A DNA stretch of 64,000 nucleotides. It comes from Fusibacter paucivorans (GTDB lineage: Bacteria > Bacillota > Clostridia > Peptostreptococcales > Acidaminobacteraceae). Location of the stretch: contig NZ_JAHBCL010000013.1 in assembly GCF_018390735.1 (NCBI RefSeq), forward strand, positions 1-64,000. Reading direction: 5' to 3'. A program made the position numbers and the translations under genes. Below the pieces are notes generated by a model. It was not told the origin of the DNA. It made no database searches and saw only the letters and a program-made list of their open reading frames with translations. Shown in pieces: positions 43,653-53,211 of this stretch (positions are counted from its first letter, which is position 1; each line of letters begins with the position of its first letter).

Positions 43653-44831
43653 CTAGCTCAATGCATCCTTCATTTTGTCGAAGAACGTTTTATCGTCTTT
43701 TTTTTTTCCCTTTGTTGACTTGGAAGAATCTGTTGAAACGCCTGTACTTTTACCGGTCATCTCTTCGTCAAAGGCTTCTAACAATTCCTTTTGGCGCTTT
43801 GTTAGCCCTTTAGGGATTTCAACGTTGACTTTGACATACTGATCGCCTCGACCGAAGCCGTTAAGCACCGGAATACCCTTGCCTTTTAATTTGAACTGTC
43901 TTCCGTTTGGCGTTCCTTCCGGAATGGTAAATTTCGCTTTGCTTTCCAACGTAGGCACCAACACCTCTGCACCTAAAACTGCCTGCGAATAGCTGATCCA
44001 CAAATCGTAATAGATATCATTGCCGTCACGCTTAAAGTGCTCATGCGGTGTCACGCGAAGGACGATAATGACATCGCCGCGAGGGCCGTTGTTGCTGCCT
44101 AAATCACCTTCATTACGGATTTGCATATTGGCGCCATGGAAAACACCAGCGGGAATTTCAATGGTTTTTGAAAAACGTTTTTTAATCTTGCCATGTCCTT
44201 TACATTGATGACATGGTGTGTCAAAGACTTCACCTTGCCCTTTACAAGTTGGACAAGGCTTGACGCTGATCGACTCACCGAATAGTGAACGCTGAGCGTA
44301 TCGCACTTCGCCAGTACCGTTACAAGTCGTACACTTATGTTTATCCGTACCAGGCTCTGCACCAGACCCATGGCATACATCACAATCTTCAGTTCTTAAA
44401 AACTCAATATCCTTGCTCGTTCCAAAAGCTGCTTCTTCAAAAGAAAGCGTTAAATCAACGCGAATATCACGGCCTTTTCGCGGGCCATTTCTTCTACCGG
44501 ATGAAAAACCGCCACCGCCGAAGCCGCCGAACATTTCATTGATGATATCTTCAAACCCGCCAAAACCATCAAAACCTGAAAATCCACCGCCTGCGCCTCC
44601 GTTTTGATTGACGCCAGCATGACCGAACTGGTCATAAAGCCGTCTCTTTTCAGAATCGCTTAATACTTCATAAGCCTCATTTATTTCTTTAAACTTAGCC
44701 TCAGCTTCCTTATTGTCTGGATTTCTGTCCGGATGGTATTGCATCGCAAGTTTTCGGTAGGCTTTCTTCAGCTCTGCCTCGTCAGCACCCTTCTGGACGC
44801 CAAGGACTTCATAATAATCCTTTTTACTCAC
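43653..44831 (-). CDS. dnaJ: chaperone DnaJ
   Basis: Hsp40 co-chaperone. J domain with HPD (YHPDRNPDN), Gly/Phe-rich linker ([14 protein letters not shown]), four CxxCxGxG-type zinc repeats ([32 protein letters not shown]), and C-terminal substrate domains. 392 residues, normal. Last gene of the hrcA operon, 75 bp after dnaK, with a GAAA-loop hairpin between them. Confidence 0.98.
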   Translation of the reverse strand: MSKKDYYEVLGVQKGADEAELKKAYRKLAMQYHPDRNPDNKEAEAKFKEINEAYEVLSDSEKRRLYDQFGHAGVNQNGGAGGGFSGFDGFGGFEDIINEMFGGFGGGGFSSGRRNGPRKGRDIRVDLTLSFEEAAFGTSKDIEFLRTEDCDVCHGSGAEPGTDKHKCTTCNGTGEVRYAQRSLFGESISVKPCPTCKGQGEVFDTPCHQCKGHGKIKKRFSKTIEIPAGVFHGANMQIRNEGDLGSNNGPRGDVIIVLRVTPHEHFKRDGNDIYYDLWISYSQAVLGAEVLVPTLESKAKFTIPEGTPNGRQFKLKGKGIPVLNGFGRGDQYVKVNVEIPKGLTKRQKELLEAFDEEMTGKSTGVSTDSSKSTKGKKKDDKTFFDKMKDALS

Positions 44832-44880
44832 TTCAATACCGCCTTTCTATACGTACATGATAAAATGTTGTTCGTAATTT

Positions 44881-44905
44881 GGAAAGGCACCGAAAGGTGC
44901 CTTCC
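44881..44905 (-). other. hairpin between dnaK and dnaJ
   Basis: GGAAGGCACC / GGTGCCTTTCC with a four-base loop, just after the dnaK stop and followed by a short T-poor tail. It may be a partial attenuator or an mRNA-processing or stabilising element that sets the DnaK:DnaJ ratio. Confidence 0.5.
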
Positions 44906-44906
44906 A

Positions 44907-46721
44907 CTAGTCTACCACTTCGTAATCTGCTTCGTCAACATTATCATCTGCGTCTGAATCCATATTTGGCGCTTCACCGGATGCTTGTGTTTTAGCATAG
45001 AGCTTCTGTGCCAACGGTTGGAAGGCGTTCGTCAATGCTTCAAAGTCGCTCTTGATTTTATCAACATCATCAGCGTTCATTGATGTTCTAAGCGCCTCGA
45101 TTTTAGCGTTGATGTCTGCTTTTTCACTTTCTGAAGCTTCATCGCCAAGTTCTGTCAATGATTTTTCGATTTCGTAGATCATGTTATCTGCTTTATTTTT
45201 TTCTTCAATCAATTCTTTGCGTTTTTTATCATCATCAGCATGTGCTTCCGCTTCTTTGACTTTTCTTTCGATTTCTTCATCCGAAAGATTCGTAGAAGCA
45301 GTAATGGTAATGTGCTGTTCTTTGCCTGTACCCAAGTCTTTTGCCGATACGTTGACGATACCATTCGCATCAATATCAAATGTTACTTCAACTTGTGGGA
45401 CACCTCTTCTTGCCGGTGGGATACCATCTAGTTGGAAACGGCCTAATGTTGCGTTGTCCTGTGCCATTTGGCGTTCACCTTGAAGCACGTGGATATCAAC
45501 GGCTGTTTGATTATCAGCAGCTGTTGAGAACACTTGACTTTTCTTAGAAGGAATGGTTGTATTGCGTTCAATGAGTTTTGTAAAGACGCCGCCGAGTGTT
45601 TCGATACCAAGTGAAAGCGGTGTAACATCTAGCAGGAGAACGTCTTTGACGTCGCCGGATAAGACGCCGCCTTGGATTGCTGCCCCTAATGCAACACATT
45701 CGTCTGGGTTAACACCTTTATGCGGATCTTTATTGGTAAATTTTTTAACGGCTTCTTGTACAGCTGGAATTCTCGTAGAACCGCCGACAAGGATAACTTG
45801 ATCAATATCGGTTGGTGATAGAGCGGCATCTTTTAACGCTTTTTTTGTTGGTTCCATTGTCATATCAACGAGTTTTTTCGTTAATTGTTCGAATTTAGAA
45901 CGCGTTACGTCGATGTTAAGATGCAGCGGGCCATCTGCTGTCGCTGTGATAAACGGCAGGTTGACATTCGTTGATTGCGTTGAAGAAAGTTCTTTTTTAG
46001 CTTTTTCAGCAGCTTCTTTTAAACGTTGGAGTGCCATTTTATCATTTCGAAGATCAACGCCGTGTTCAGCTTTGAATGTTTCAGCCAAGTGATCCATTAC
46101 CACTTTGTCAAAGTCGTCGCCGCCGAGGTGGTTATTGCCGTTTGTCGCCAATACTTCAAAAACACCATCGCCTATTTCGAGAATAGAAACGTCGAATGTA
46201 CCGCCGCCTAAGTCAAATACCATAATTTTTTGTTGTTGTTCTGTTTTATCAAGACCATATGAAAGTGATGCAGCAGTCGGTTCATTGATAATACGTTTTA
46301 CATCGAGTCCGGCAATTTTTCCGGCGTCTTTTGTTGCTTGTCTTTGAGCATCTGTAAAGTAAGCCGGTACTGTGATGACGGCTTCTGTGACGCCTTCGCC
46401 TAAATAGCTTTCAGCATCCGCTTTAAGTTTTTGAAGAATCATTGCTGAAATTTCCTGTGGTGTATATGTTTTGTCATCAACTTTCACTTTGTGGTCTGTA
46501 CCCATTTCACGTTTGATTGAAATAATGGTTCTGTCCGGATTTGTGATCGCTTGTCTTTTGGCAGTTTCACCGACGAGTCTTTCGCCTGTTTTTGTAAATG
46601 CAACTATTGACGGTGTTGTTCTGTTACCTTCGGCATTAGGGATAACAACGGCTTCGCCGCCCTCCAGTACCGATACACATGAATTAGTAGTTCCTAAGTC
46701 AATACCTATTATTTTACCCAT
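44907..46721 (-). CDS. dnaK: chaperone DnaK (Hsp70)
   Basis: Hsp70 with ATPase domain ([37 protein letters not shown]) and substrate-binding domain from about residue 370. 604 residues is the Gram-positive length. Strong AAGGAGG site. Third gene of the CIRCE-controlled operon. Confidence 0.99.
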   Translation of the reverse strand: MGKIIGIDLGTTNSCVSVLEGGEAVVIPNAEGNRTTPSIVAFTKTGERLVGETAKRQAITNPDRTIISIKREMGTDHKVKVDDKTYTPQEISAMILQKLKADAESYLGEGVTEAVITVPAYFTDAQRQATKDAGKIAGLDVKRIINEPTAASLSYGLDKTEQQQKIMVFDLGGGTFDVSILEIGDGVFEVLATNGNNHLGGDDFDKVVMDHLAETFKAEHGVDLRNDKMALQRLKEAAEKAKKELSSTQSTNVNLPFITATADGPLHLNIDVTRSKFEQLTKKLVDMTMEPTKKALKDAALSPTDIDQVILVGGSTRIPAVQEAVKKFTNKDPHKGVNPDECVALGAAIQGGVLSGDVKDVLLLDVTPLSLGIETLGGVFTKLIERNTTIPSKKSQVFSTAADNQTAVDIHVLQGERQMAQDNATLGRFQLDGIPPARRGVPQVEVTFDIDANGIVNVSAKDLGTGKEQHITITASTNLSDEEIERKVKEAEAHADDDKKRKELIEEKNKADNMIYEIEKSLTELGDEASESEKADINAKIEALRTSMNADDVDKIKSDFEALTNAFQPLAQKLYAKTQASGEAPNMDSDADDNVDEADYEVVD

Positions 46722-46763
46722 TTTAATGGCCTCCTTATTGTTTTCATCATTTATTTTGAACGG

Positions 46764-47405
46764 TTATTTCGTAACCTTAACCATGCTTGGACGAATGACT
46801 TTTTCATTGAGTGCATAGCCTTCTTGAAAGATTTCGATGACTGTTTCAACCTCGAAGTCGTCTGAGTCTTCACTCATGACGGCATGATGTTTATCGGGAT
46901 CAAAAGGCGCATGCATTGCTTCAATTTTTTTGACGCCGTTTTTCTCAAAGAATTCATCAAGTGATTTCTTGATGAGTTTTACACCGCTGAGTACTTTATC
47001 ATCTGCTTGGCTTTCATCAGCAGCAGAAAGTGCACGTTCAAAGTTGTCCATAATCGGCAGCATTTCGACAAGCAGTTTTTCATTGCCGAATTTAAAAATA
47101 TCATTTTTTTCCTTTTCAACGCGTTTGCGATAGTTTTGGAACTCTGCGTTAAGCCTTAAATATTTGTCATTGAGTTCATCATAAGCAGCTTGAAGCTTTA
47201 TTAAAGCAGATTCCGGCGTTACGATTTCCGCTTCAGTTTTAGCGTCATCGGTTGCCGTTTCCGTTGTGTTTTCATTGCTGGCTTCTGTTTCAGAAACAGC
47301 TTCTTCTACATTCGGCACTTCATTTTCAGGCATTTCTTTTTCTGATGTTTGTTTCGTCATATCGTCATTTTCCTCTTTTATTTCTTTTTTCTTCCTTGGA
47401 CTCAA
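46764..47405 (-). CDS. grpE: nucleotide exchange factor GrpE
   Basis: Exchanges ADP for ATP on DnaK. An acidic disordered N-terminus (about 1-65), long coiled coil (YLRLNAEFQNYRKRVEKEK), then beta-domain ending GYALNEKVIRPSMVKV. 213 residues. The start is TTG (47403-47405) with AAAGGAG about 8 nt upstream; an ATG 15 codons later has a poorer site. Confidence 0.97.
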   Translation of the reverse strand: MSPRKKKEIKEENDDMTKQTSEKEMPENEVPNVEEAVSETEASNENTTETATDDAKTEAEIVTPESALIKLQAAYDELNDKYLRLNAEFQNYRKRVEKEKNDIFKFGNEKLLVEMLPIMDNFERALSAADESQADDKVLSGVKLIKKSLDEFFEKNGVKKIEAMHAPFDPDKHHAVMSEDSDDFEVETVIEIFQEGYALNEKVIRPSMVKVTK

Positions 47406-47419
47406 ACTGAATCACTCCT

Positions 47420-48445
47420 TTACAAATTGATACCGGAGAATAGTTCGGATAGTGTATTGCTGATGTAATTGACGATGGAAATGACGTTGCCATAGTCCAT
47501 ACGCTTCGGCCCGATGACGAGGATTTTACCGTCGCTCTTCCCGTCTACCTTGTAAGAAGAAGTGATTATACTACAGGCCTCCAGCACGTCAATGCCAATC
47601 TCGCTGCCAATTTTTATAGAGATGCGGTTGGGGTCAACGGTTTTTAAAAGCTCTAACAGTGATTCTTCACTTTTAAAAAAGTTAAAGAGCTGTCTCGCCT
47701 TATCAGAATCATTAAACTCAGAGATGGTCAATAGGTTCTCTTCACCTTTGAGGTAGAGTTCCGTTTCGTTTAATCCTTTAAGTGCATCACGTAAAATTGG
47801 AATGAGGTAATCGACAATATTGCCAAACCCCTGAAGCTTTTCCTTCATTTTTAAAATGGACCGAACATCAATATTCTCAATGGTTTCACCAATTAAACTG
47901 TTGAGCAGCGTGTCGGAAATTTTATCGAGAATAAACTGATCCGTATTGGTAAGCGCGAGCTGCAAGCTCTTGACGACCCCTGTGTTTGTGACTAGAATCA
48001 GCAGTACTTTTGCATCGGTAATCTTCATCATTTTAAGATTGGCCAGTTTGCATTTATTGAACTGCGGAATAGTAACAATCGAAACGAGGTGCGTGAAATT
48101 TGCAATGAGCTCGGAAGCTTGGTTTGCGACGTCTGTAGCTTCAATGATCTTATGCAGCAGCAGTGATTGAATGAGTTCCTTTTCTTCCACGCTGATAGAA
48201 TGCGGATTGATCAAAGAGTCGACGTACAGGCGATAGCCTAAATCAGAAGGAATACGCCCGGCAGAAGTATGCGGTTGCTGCAAATATCCGAGTTCTTCCA
48301 AATCAGCCATTTCATTGCGTATAGTTGCTGAACTGATGCCCAACGGATACTTTTTTGAAATGGTTCGCGATCCGACGGGCTGCGCCGTATCAATAAAGTC
48401 ATTGATAATGGCTTTTAAGATGCGTAGCTGTCGATCTGAAATCAT
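47420..48445 (-). CDS. hrcA: heat-inducible repressor HrcA
   Basis: Represses class I heat-shock genes by binding CIRCE. N-terminal winged helix (LRILKAIINDFIDTAQPVGSRTI; SSATIRNEMADLEELGYL) and C-terminal GAF-like domain. 341 residues from the ATG at 48445, which has AAAGGAGGC upstream; the longer frame would start inside CIRCE. First gene of hrcA-grpE-dnaK-dnaJ. Confidence 0.97.
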   Translation of the reverse strand: MISDRQLRILKAIINDFIDTAQPVGSRTISKKYPLGISSATIRNEMADLEELGYLQQPHTSAGRIPSDLGYRLYVDSLINPHSISVEEKELIQSLLLHKIIEATDVANQASELIANFTHLVSIVTIPQFNKCKLANLKMMKITDAKVLLILVTNTGVVKSLQLALTNTDQFILDKISDTLLNSLIGETIENIDVRSILKMKEKLQGFGNIVDYLIPILRDALKGLNETELYLKGEENLLTISEFNDSDKARQLFNFFKSEESLLELLKTVDPNRISIKIGSEIGIDVLEACSIITSSYKVDGKSDGKILVIGPKRMDYGNVISIVNYISNTLSELFSGINL

Positions 48446-48462
48446 TTTATCGCCTCCTTTTG

Positions 48463-48489
48463 TTAGCACTCACATATCACGAGTGCTAA
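48463..48489. promoter_or_regulatory. CIRCE operator
   Basis: A perfect TTAGCACTC-N9-GAGTGCTAA, the HrcA binding site, lying between the promoter and the hrcA start codon. Confidence 0.99.
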
Positions 48490-48499
48490 TCCTATATAT

Positions 48500-48528
48500 A
48501 ATATAATGCGAAGACCGCAGTTTGTCAA
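48500..48528 (-). promoter_or_regulatory. hrcA operon promoter
   Basis: TTGACA (48523-48528), 17 bp, TATATT (48500-48505) on the minus strand, placing the start at or within CIRCE. Confidence 0.9.
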
Positions 48529-48735
48529 CGCTTTTTCTAATTATTCATAGGTTATTCATAATTCCTTTACGGCATTTTTGACGATACGCTTCTTGAAAGC
48601 TGCCTGTAAAAAAATAACGGCAAAAAATAAACGAACCTTTTCGCATGTTAAAATACCGCGCATACGTCAAATAGCTCGTCTATGTTTTTTAGATATTTTG
48701 ATTTTTAAGGCTTACTCAGATTTCAATAACAGTCG

Positions 48736-49920
48736 TTAATCCTTCATAAAGGCAACGAAAACTCTATTGGAAACGTCCATTCCCAAGGGGGTTAAACGAA
48801 TATTGTGTTTCGTTTGATCAACTTCAATGAGCGCTTCTGCCGATAGAGATGTGATTTCACTGGCATATGCATCTAAAAAGTCAATGCCGTATCGATCGTT
48901 AAGGGATTGATAATCAAGACCATTCGTCAATCGGAGTCCTAACATAATCGTTTCAAAAAGATCTTCTTTTTCATCAATATATGCAGCTTCATAAGTGATC
49001 AGCGACGCTGCTTTTTTTTGAATAACGTTTGCTTTCACTTGATAATCTTCAAGGTATTGATCAATTGATAAAGCATTGTGGTAACGCGTTTGGTGCATTT
49101 TGCTGTGTGCTGAAACACCGAGTCCAATATACGGTGTATTTTGCCAATAGATTAAGTTATGCCGTGATTCATAGTGCGGCAGTGCAAAGTTCGAAATTTC
49201 ATATTGATGGTAGCCAAGAAGCGTCAGTTCACGCTGTAAAGTATGATACATCGCGCGTTCTGTCTCTTCATCCGGCAATGTAATCTTTCCCTTTCGGTGT
49301 GCTTCAAAAAGCGGTGTTCCCTCCTCCAGCTTTAACGCATAGGCTGAAATATGTTTTGGTTTAACCGCCCCGATAAATTTTATGGTGTGTTCAAGTTGCT
49401 CAATACTTTGACCGGGAAGTCCAAACATAATATCAACGTTTATATTGTCAATGCCTTCTTCTACGAGGCCTTGATAAGATGTCAGAAAATCATTGACATT
49501 GTGTATACGTCCAATTGTCTTCAACAGTTTTGGGTCAGATGTCTGGAGTCCCAAACTGACGCGATTAATGCCAGAGGCAAGGTATTGGTTAATCTTTTCT
49601 TGAGACAGGGTTCCAGGGTTAGCCTCAAGCGTTATTTCTGCATCTTTCGTCAATGTCGCCATTTGTTTGATTTGCTGCATTATACCAGCAATGTGCTTGG
49701 CATTGACGCTGCTCGGCGTCCCGCCGCCGAAAAAAATGCTTTTAACAGAATATTGTGCCAGTTCTTCGGCATAACAGGATAGTTCCCTGCTGAGTGCCTG
49801 AAAATACGCTTCTATAAGATCGTCTTTCATCTTTGAAAATGAGATAAAATCACAGTAAAGACATTTTTGAATGCAAAAGGGAACGTGAATATAAATACCA
49901 ATGCTTTGATTTGCTTTCAT
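48736..49920 (-). CDS. hemW: radical-SAM heme chaperone HemW
   Basis: HemN-like radical-SAM protein; homologues transfer heme and lack coproporphyrinogen oxidase activity. Cluster motif CIQKCLYCDF (CxxxCxxC), FFGGGTPS, LEANPGT, and a HemN C-terminal domain. 394 residues, normal. GAGGTGATCC precedes the ATG. Upstream of hrcA as usual, but separated from lepA by the NifX/MinD cluster. Confidence 0.93.
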   Translation of the reverse strand: MKANQSIGIYIHVPFCIQKCLYCDFISFSKMKDDLIEAYFQALSRELSCYAEELAQYSVKSIFFGGGTPSSVNAKHIAGIMQQIKQMATLTKDAEITLEANPGTLSQEKINQYLASGINRVSLGLQTSDPKLLKTIGRIHNVNDFLTSYQGLVEEGIDNINVDIMFGLPGQSIEQLEHTIKFIGAVKPKHISAYALKLEEGTPLFEAHRKGKITLPDEETERAMYHTLQRELTLLGYHQYEISNFALPHYESRHNLIYWQNTPYIGLGVSAHSKMHQTRYHNALSIDQYLEDYQVKANVIQKKAASLITYEAAYIDEKEDLFETIMLGLRLTNGLDYQSLNDRYGIDFLDAYASEITSLSAEALIEVDQTKHNIRLTPLGMDVSNRVFVAFMKD

Positions 49921-50034
49921 AGGATCACCTCAATTCTATTATATAGGAAGATAGCATGTGAACCTATGTCAAAAATCGATAAAATTATGTAAAAGTTTAA
50001 TCATTTATTAAGACGCTGATGCAATGCCTTCCAT

Positions 50035-50086
50035 AATTGATTACAAAAATTGATTACAAAAATTGATTACAAAAATTGATTACAAA
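50035..50086. repeat. 13-bp tandem repeat, four copies
   Basis: AATTGATTACAAA repeated four times without gaps, between the terminator of the NifX/MinD cluster and hemW. Too short a unit and no spacers, so not CRISPR. Confidence 0.85.
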
Positions 50087-50139
50087 AAATAAACGCCAAT
50101 GCCAGCTTGCAGTGTGGGAAACTGCAAACGGCACTGGCG
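50085..50139 (-). terminator. terminator of NifX/MinD cluster
   Basis: Long imperfect stem CGCCAGTGCC..TTGCAGT / ACTGCAA..GGCATTGGCG (50094-50139), then TTTATTTTTT on the minus strand. Confidence 0.85.
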
Positions 50140-50155
50140 ACTAGGTGGTTAGCGG

Positions 50156-50509
50156 TTAGCAATCACCGTGATGCTGATGTTCATGGCAGACTGATCCAGT
50201 TGACTTTAGCGAACCATTTAAATAGTTCGCAGCAGCTTGTGCTGCATCGCCTGTGGCGCCGGTTACGACTTCAATGCCCTTTTCATTAAAAATATCAATG
50301 GCACCACCGCCCATGCCGCCAGAAATAATAACATTGACATTGAGATCATTTAAGTAATTTGGCAAGAAGCCAGGTCGATGACCGGGATTGGGAACGGAAG
50401 AACTCTTTGTAATCTTCTGTCCTTCCGATTCATAGATGTTGAAATTCTCACAATGGCCAAAGTGCCCTGTGACGATGCTACCTTCAGATGCTACTGCAAT
50501 TTTTAACAT
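50156..50509 (-). CDS. NifX/MTH1175-family protein with His/Cys tail
   Basis: About 117 residues of the NifX/NifY/NifB-C-terminal fold that in nitrogen fixers binds FeMo-cofactor precursors; stand-alone members such as MTH1175 occur in many anaerobes. Seen: KIAVASEGSIVTGHFGHCENF and VIISGGMGGGAIDIF. The C-terminus CHEHQHHGDC looks metal-binding. The ATG at 50509 is chosen for the upstream GGAGGT. Last of four genes with two MinD-ferredoxins and a second NifX-like protein. No nif structural genes are in the window. Confidence 0.9.
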   Translation of the reverse strand: MLKIAVASEGSIVTGHFGHCENFNIYESEGQKITKSSSVPNPGHRPGFLPNYLNDLNVNVIISGGMGGGAIDIFNEKGIEVVTGATGDAAQAAANYLNGSLKSTGSVCHEHQHHGDC

Positions 50510-50561
50510 ATGATAATACCTCCAGAATTTATTGACGTTCAATAGACGCCGAGTTTTTTAT

Positions 50562-51506
50562 TTATTGAAGAGCCGTAATGGATTTGACAATGCCAGTATC
50601 GCTGGTCGGCTGTTCATTTAAAGCTTTGACTGCTTTTAGATATATTTGTTTGACAGCGTTGCCTGCATTGTTGGCGCTGTCGATGATTGAAAACCCTTCA
50701 TTAATAAGATGCGGAACTTGTTCATCAAACGGAATAGCGCCAAAGTATGGGATAGCATTCGTCTCGCAATACCTTTCAATTTCTGCACCAATCTTCTCAT
50801 TCACATCATACTTATTAATGCATACCGCTGCACGTGTGCCCATCTTCTTAGAAGTTTCTAGAATTCGAAGCATATCACTCATACCGGAGAGTGTAGGCTC
50901 TGCAACGACAAGTACCATGTCAACGCCGCTGATTGAGGCGATAACCGGACATCCAATCCCTGGTGAGCCATCGATTATGACGATTTCTTCACCTTTTTGA
51001 TCTGAGTAATTGGCAGTTGTACCGTTTTTTATTGAATCTTTCAACTGTGTTTTAACAGCTGTAACGAGCTTTCCGGATGTACCGCTGCCAACACTTAATT
51101 TCGCCGTGGAAAATGCTTTCGCTTCATCTTGATAGAGCTTTAACGTCCCGTCAACCATGGCAGTCATCTGAACGGCATTAACTGGACACTGGTATTCACA
51201 GACTCCGCATCCTTCACAGGCAAAGGCATTAACGTGATAGTTCGGGTCAACAGCAATGGCATCAAATCGGCAGTGCTCATAACATAGTCCGCATGAAATG
51301 CACAGTTCCTGATTGATAACTGCTTTTGGCATACCCGAGTAATCTGATTGTGTTGGTGTACGATCACGCATCATCAGCAAATGAAGATTTGGCGCATCGA
51401 CATCGCAGTCAGCAAAGAATCGCGCTCGGGATAATTTGATAAAAGCACTTGCAACGGTTGTCTTGCCAGTGCCGCCTTTTCCGCTAAGAATTAGCATTTG
51501 TTTCAT
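50562..51506 (-). CDS. MinD-family ATPase with ferredoxin insert (copy A)
   Basis: A 314-residue SIMIBI ATPase: deviant Walker A LSGKGGTGKTTVA, two [4Fe-4S] motifs inserted after about residue 65 (CISCGLCYEHC and CEGCGVCEYQC), then IIDGSPGIGCPV. Related proteins insert or scaffold metal clusters. The start overlaps the upstream paralogue by 23 nt, supported by a GGGAGGTG site, so the two are coupled. Substrate unknown. Confidence 0.9.
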   Translation of the reverse strand: MKQMLILSGKGGTGKTTVASAFIKLSRARFFADCDVDAPNLHLLMMRDRTPTQSDYSGMPKAVINQELCISCGLCYEHCRFDAIAVDPNYHVNAFACEGCGVCEYQCPVNAVQMTAMVDGTLKLYQDEAKAFSTAKLSVGSGTSGKLVTAVKTQLKDSIKNGTTANYSDQKGEEIVIIDGSPGIGCPVIASISGVDMVLVVAEPTLSGMSDMLRILETSKKMGTRAAVCINKYDVNEKIGAEIERYCETNAIPYFGAIPFDEQVPHLINEGFSIIDSANNAGNAVKQIYLKAVKALNEQPTSDTGIVKSITALQ

Positions 51507-52332
51507 GCGACACCTCCCAAATGATTTTATCCAATAATCCTTTGAAAAACAATTGATAGTATGTTAATTGACGTACGGCAATTTTGCCCTCAGAACCCAA
51601 TTTACCCAAAATCGGATCATAGGTGATTTTACCGAGAATTGTAATCGCTTCGCTTTGGCAAAAAGCCTCAGCAGGGTTTTTATCCGCGGTGCACTTATTA
51701 AGTACAACGCCAAGAGGCTTATGCATCCCTTCAACCAATTCGTAAACCATCTTCAAATTGTGGACGCCAAATGTTGTCGGTTCTGCAACCAAAACACAGT
51801 AGTCCGCATCTTCAATACTTTCAATGACGCTGCATGCACTGCCAGGTGGGCAGTCTACAACGGTTAATTCTGATCGAAATGTGTTCAGGGCTTTGATAAT
51901 GGGAACTCCAGAAATCTTACCGATATCCATCATCCCCGTTACTACGCTAACGTTTTCAGAATGTCCGAGGGTATAGACACCGAGGCGATCGTCTCTTTCA
52001 GTAATAGCGTGTTCAGGACAGACTAAAGCGCAACCGCCGCAGCTGTGACATATGTCGTCAAAGACCATGACGCCTTTTTTCACATATGCAAGGGCATTAA
52101 AATTACAAAATTCAACACATGCTTGACAGCCAATGCACTTGTCATTATCGACAACAGGGCGCTTAACGTTGACGACATGGGTTTCATCTACAACTGGGTT
52201 AAAAAACAAGTGGCCATTTGGCGCTTCAACATCACAGTCTACATATTGCGCACTAGAGGCAGCAGACGCGAGATTAACGGCGACAAATGTTTTGCCTGTT
52301 CCACCCTTTCCGCTTAAAACGGCAATTTTCAT
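51484..52332 (-). CDS. MinD-family ATPase with ferredoxin insert (copy B)
   Basis: A 282-residue paralogue of the neighbouring gene: Walker A LSGKGGTGKTFVAV, YVDCDVEAPNGHLFF, cluster motifs CIGCQACVEFC and CHSCGGCALVC, and VVDCPPGSACSV. In similar clusters the two ATPases may form a heterodimer. Starts 2 nt after the NifX-like gene stops. Confidence 0.9.
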   Translation of the reverse strand: MKIAVLSGKGGTGKTFVAVNLASAASSAQYVDCDVEAPNGHLFFNPVVDETHVVNVKRPVVDNDKCIGCQACVEFCNFNALAYVKKGVMVFDDICHSCGGCALVCPEHAITERDDRLGVYTLGHSENVSVVTGMMDIGKISGVPIIKALNTFRSELTVVDCPPGSACSVIESIEDADYCVLVAEPTTFGVHNLKMVYELVEGMHKPLGVVLNKCTADKNPAEAFCQSEAITILGKITYDPILGKLGSEGKIAVRQLTYYQLFFKGLLDKIIWEVSHETNANS

Positions 52333-52334
52333 GC

Positions 52335-52703
52335 TTATTTGCCCCCATGATTATGAAAACCTTCGTGAATAGCACTCAGCGGTGATAAGCCATCATTTAA
52401 GTATAAGGCAACGTTATCTTTGCCAAGTCCTTTTTTTGACTGATACATTTGAATATCTGCAGCTTTGAGGACATCTGCAGCGTTTTCACCGCATCTTGGC
52501 GTAATCAAAACTTCGACACCTTGATTGACAATAGACTGAGACGCTTTAATCCCTGCCCCGCCAGAACTAGCGGCAGCGCTGTTATCGAGAAAGTCATATT
52601 GTTTTGATGTCGTATCGTAAATCATAAAAAAAGGCGCGCGGCCAAATGAAACACAAACGGTTGTGTTGAGATCTTTTTCATCAACGGGTATGGCAATTTT
52701 CAT
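52335..52703 (-). CDS. NifX/MTH1175-family protein
   Basis: About 122 residues: KIAIPVDEKDLNTTVCVSFGRAPFFMIYD and the conserved ITPRCGENA. Same fold as the last gene of this cluster but without its His/Cys tail, ending GFHNHGGK. The ATG at 52703 has GGAGG directly upstream; the ATG four codons earlier overlaps that site and is rejected. First gene of the operon. Confidence 0.9.
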   Translation of the reverse strand: MKIAIPVDEKDLNTTVCVSFGRAPFFMIYDTTSKQYDFLDNSAAASSGGAGIKASQSIVNQGVEVLITPRCGENAADVLKAADIQMYQSKKGLGKDNVALYLNDGLSPLSAIHEGFHNHGGK

Positions 52704-52733
52704 TTTTACCTCCATATAGATATATGTTTTGAC

Positions 52734-52879
52734 AATTAAGGGAATTACATCATTGCCTTCTTGGGTCCTTCACTAAAATATCATGAATGCTCATATGATG
52801 AAAATCATCCATATATAAGTAGAATAATTATAAACAGCATTTGGAAAGATTTAAAACGGCATAATGTAATTTTTAAATT
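52734..52879. repeat. MITE-like 146-bp segment with inverted ends
   Basis: Ends are inverted copies of the dispersed motif: AATTAAGGGAATTACATCAT at 52734-52753 and, on the opposite strand, AATTTAAAAATTACATTATGC at 52859-52879. AT-rich, no ORF, no clear target-site duplication. It lies in the 508-bp gap between the NifX operon and lepA; the rest of the gap holds the lepA terminator and nothing else I can name. Confidence 0.45.
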
Positions 52880-53077
52880 AAAAGGCAAATCGCCTTAAGA
52901 TAAGAAGCAAATGTTCTTTATAATACTATCATACGCTATTATGGGCATATGTCAATTAAAAAATCATCTGTAAACGATTATTTTTCTTGTCACTAAAGTG
53001 TATGCTATCCAGCTGTATAGAAAGGCAGGCAATTTCTTTGAAAACTTCGTTTTAAAAATGCATCAAAGCATACAATC

Positions 53078-53114
53078 AAAAAAACACTCAAATGATCAAA
53101 TGTCAATTGAGTGC
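53078..53114 (-). terminator. lepA terminator
   Basis: Stem CACTCAA / TTGAGTG (53086-53114) followed by T7 on the minus strand, about 100 nt after the stop. Confidence 0.85.
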
Positions 53115-53211
53115 TTTGCTTTTAATGCTACTGATTCTTTTTTTGTCATGTTTCTGCTTTATCAATAAACAGCATTAAATAGAAAAAACGCCATCTTTCA
53201 AATTTTAATCC

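Noticed and set aside
50035-50086. Tandem repeats considered as a CRISPR array or origin iterons
   Set aside because: Unit is 13 bp with no spacers; no dnaA boxes or replication gene nearby.
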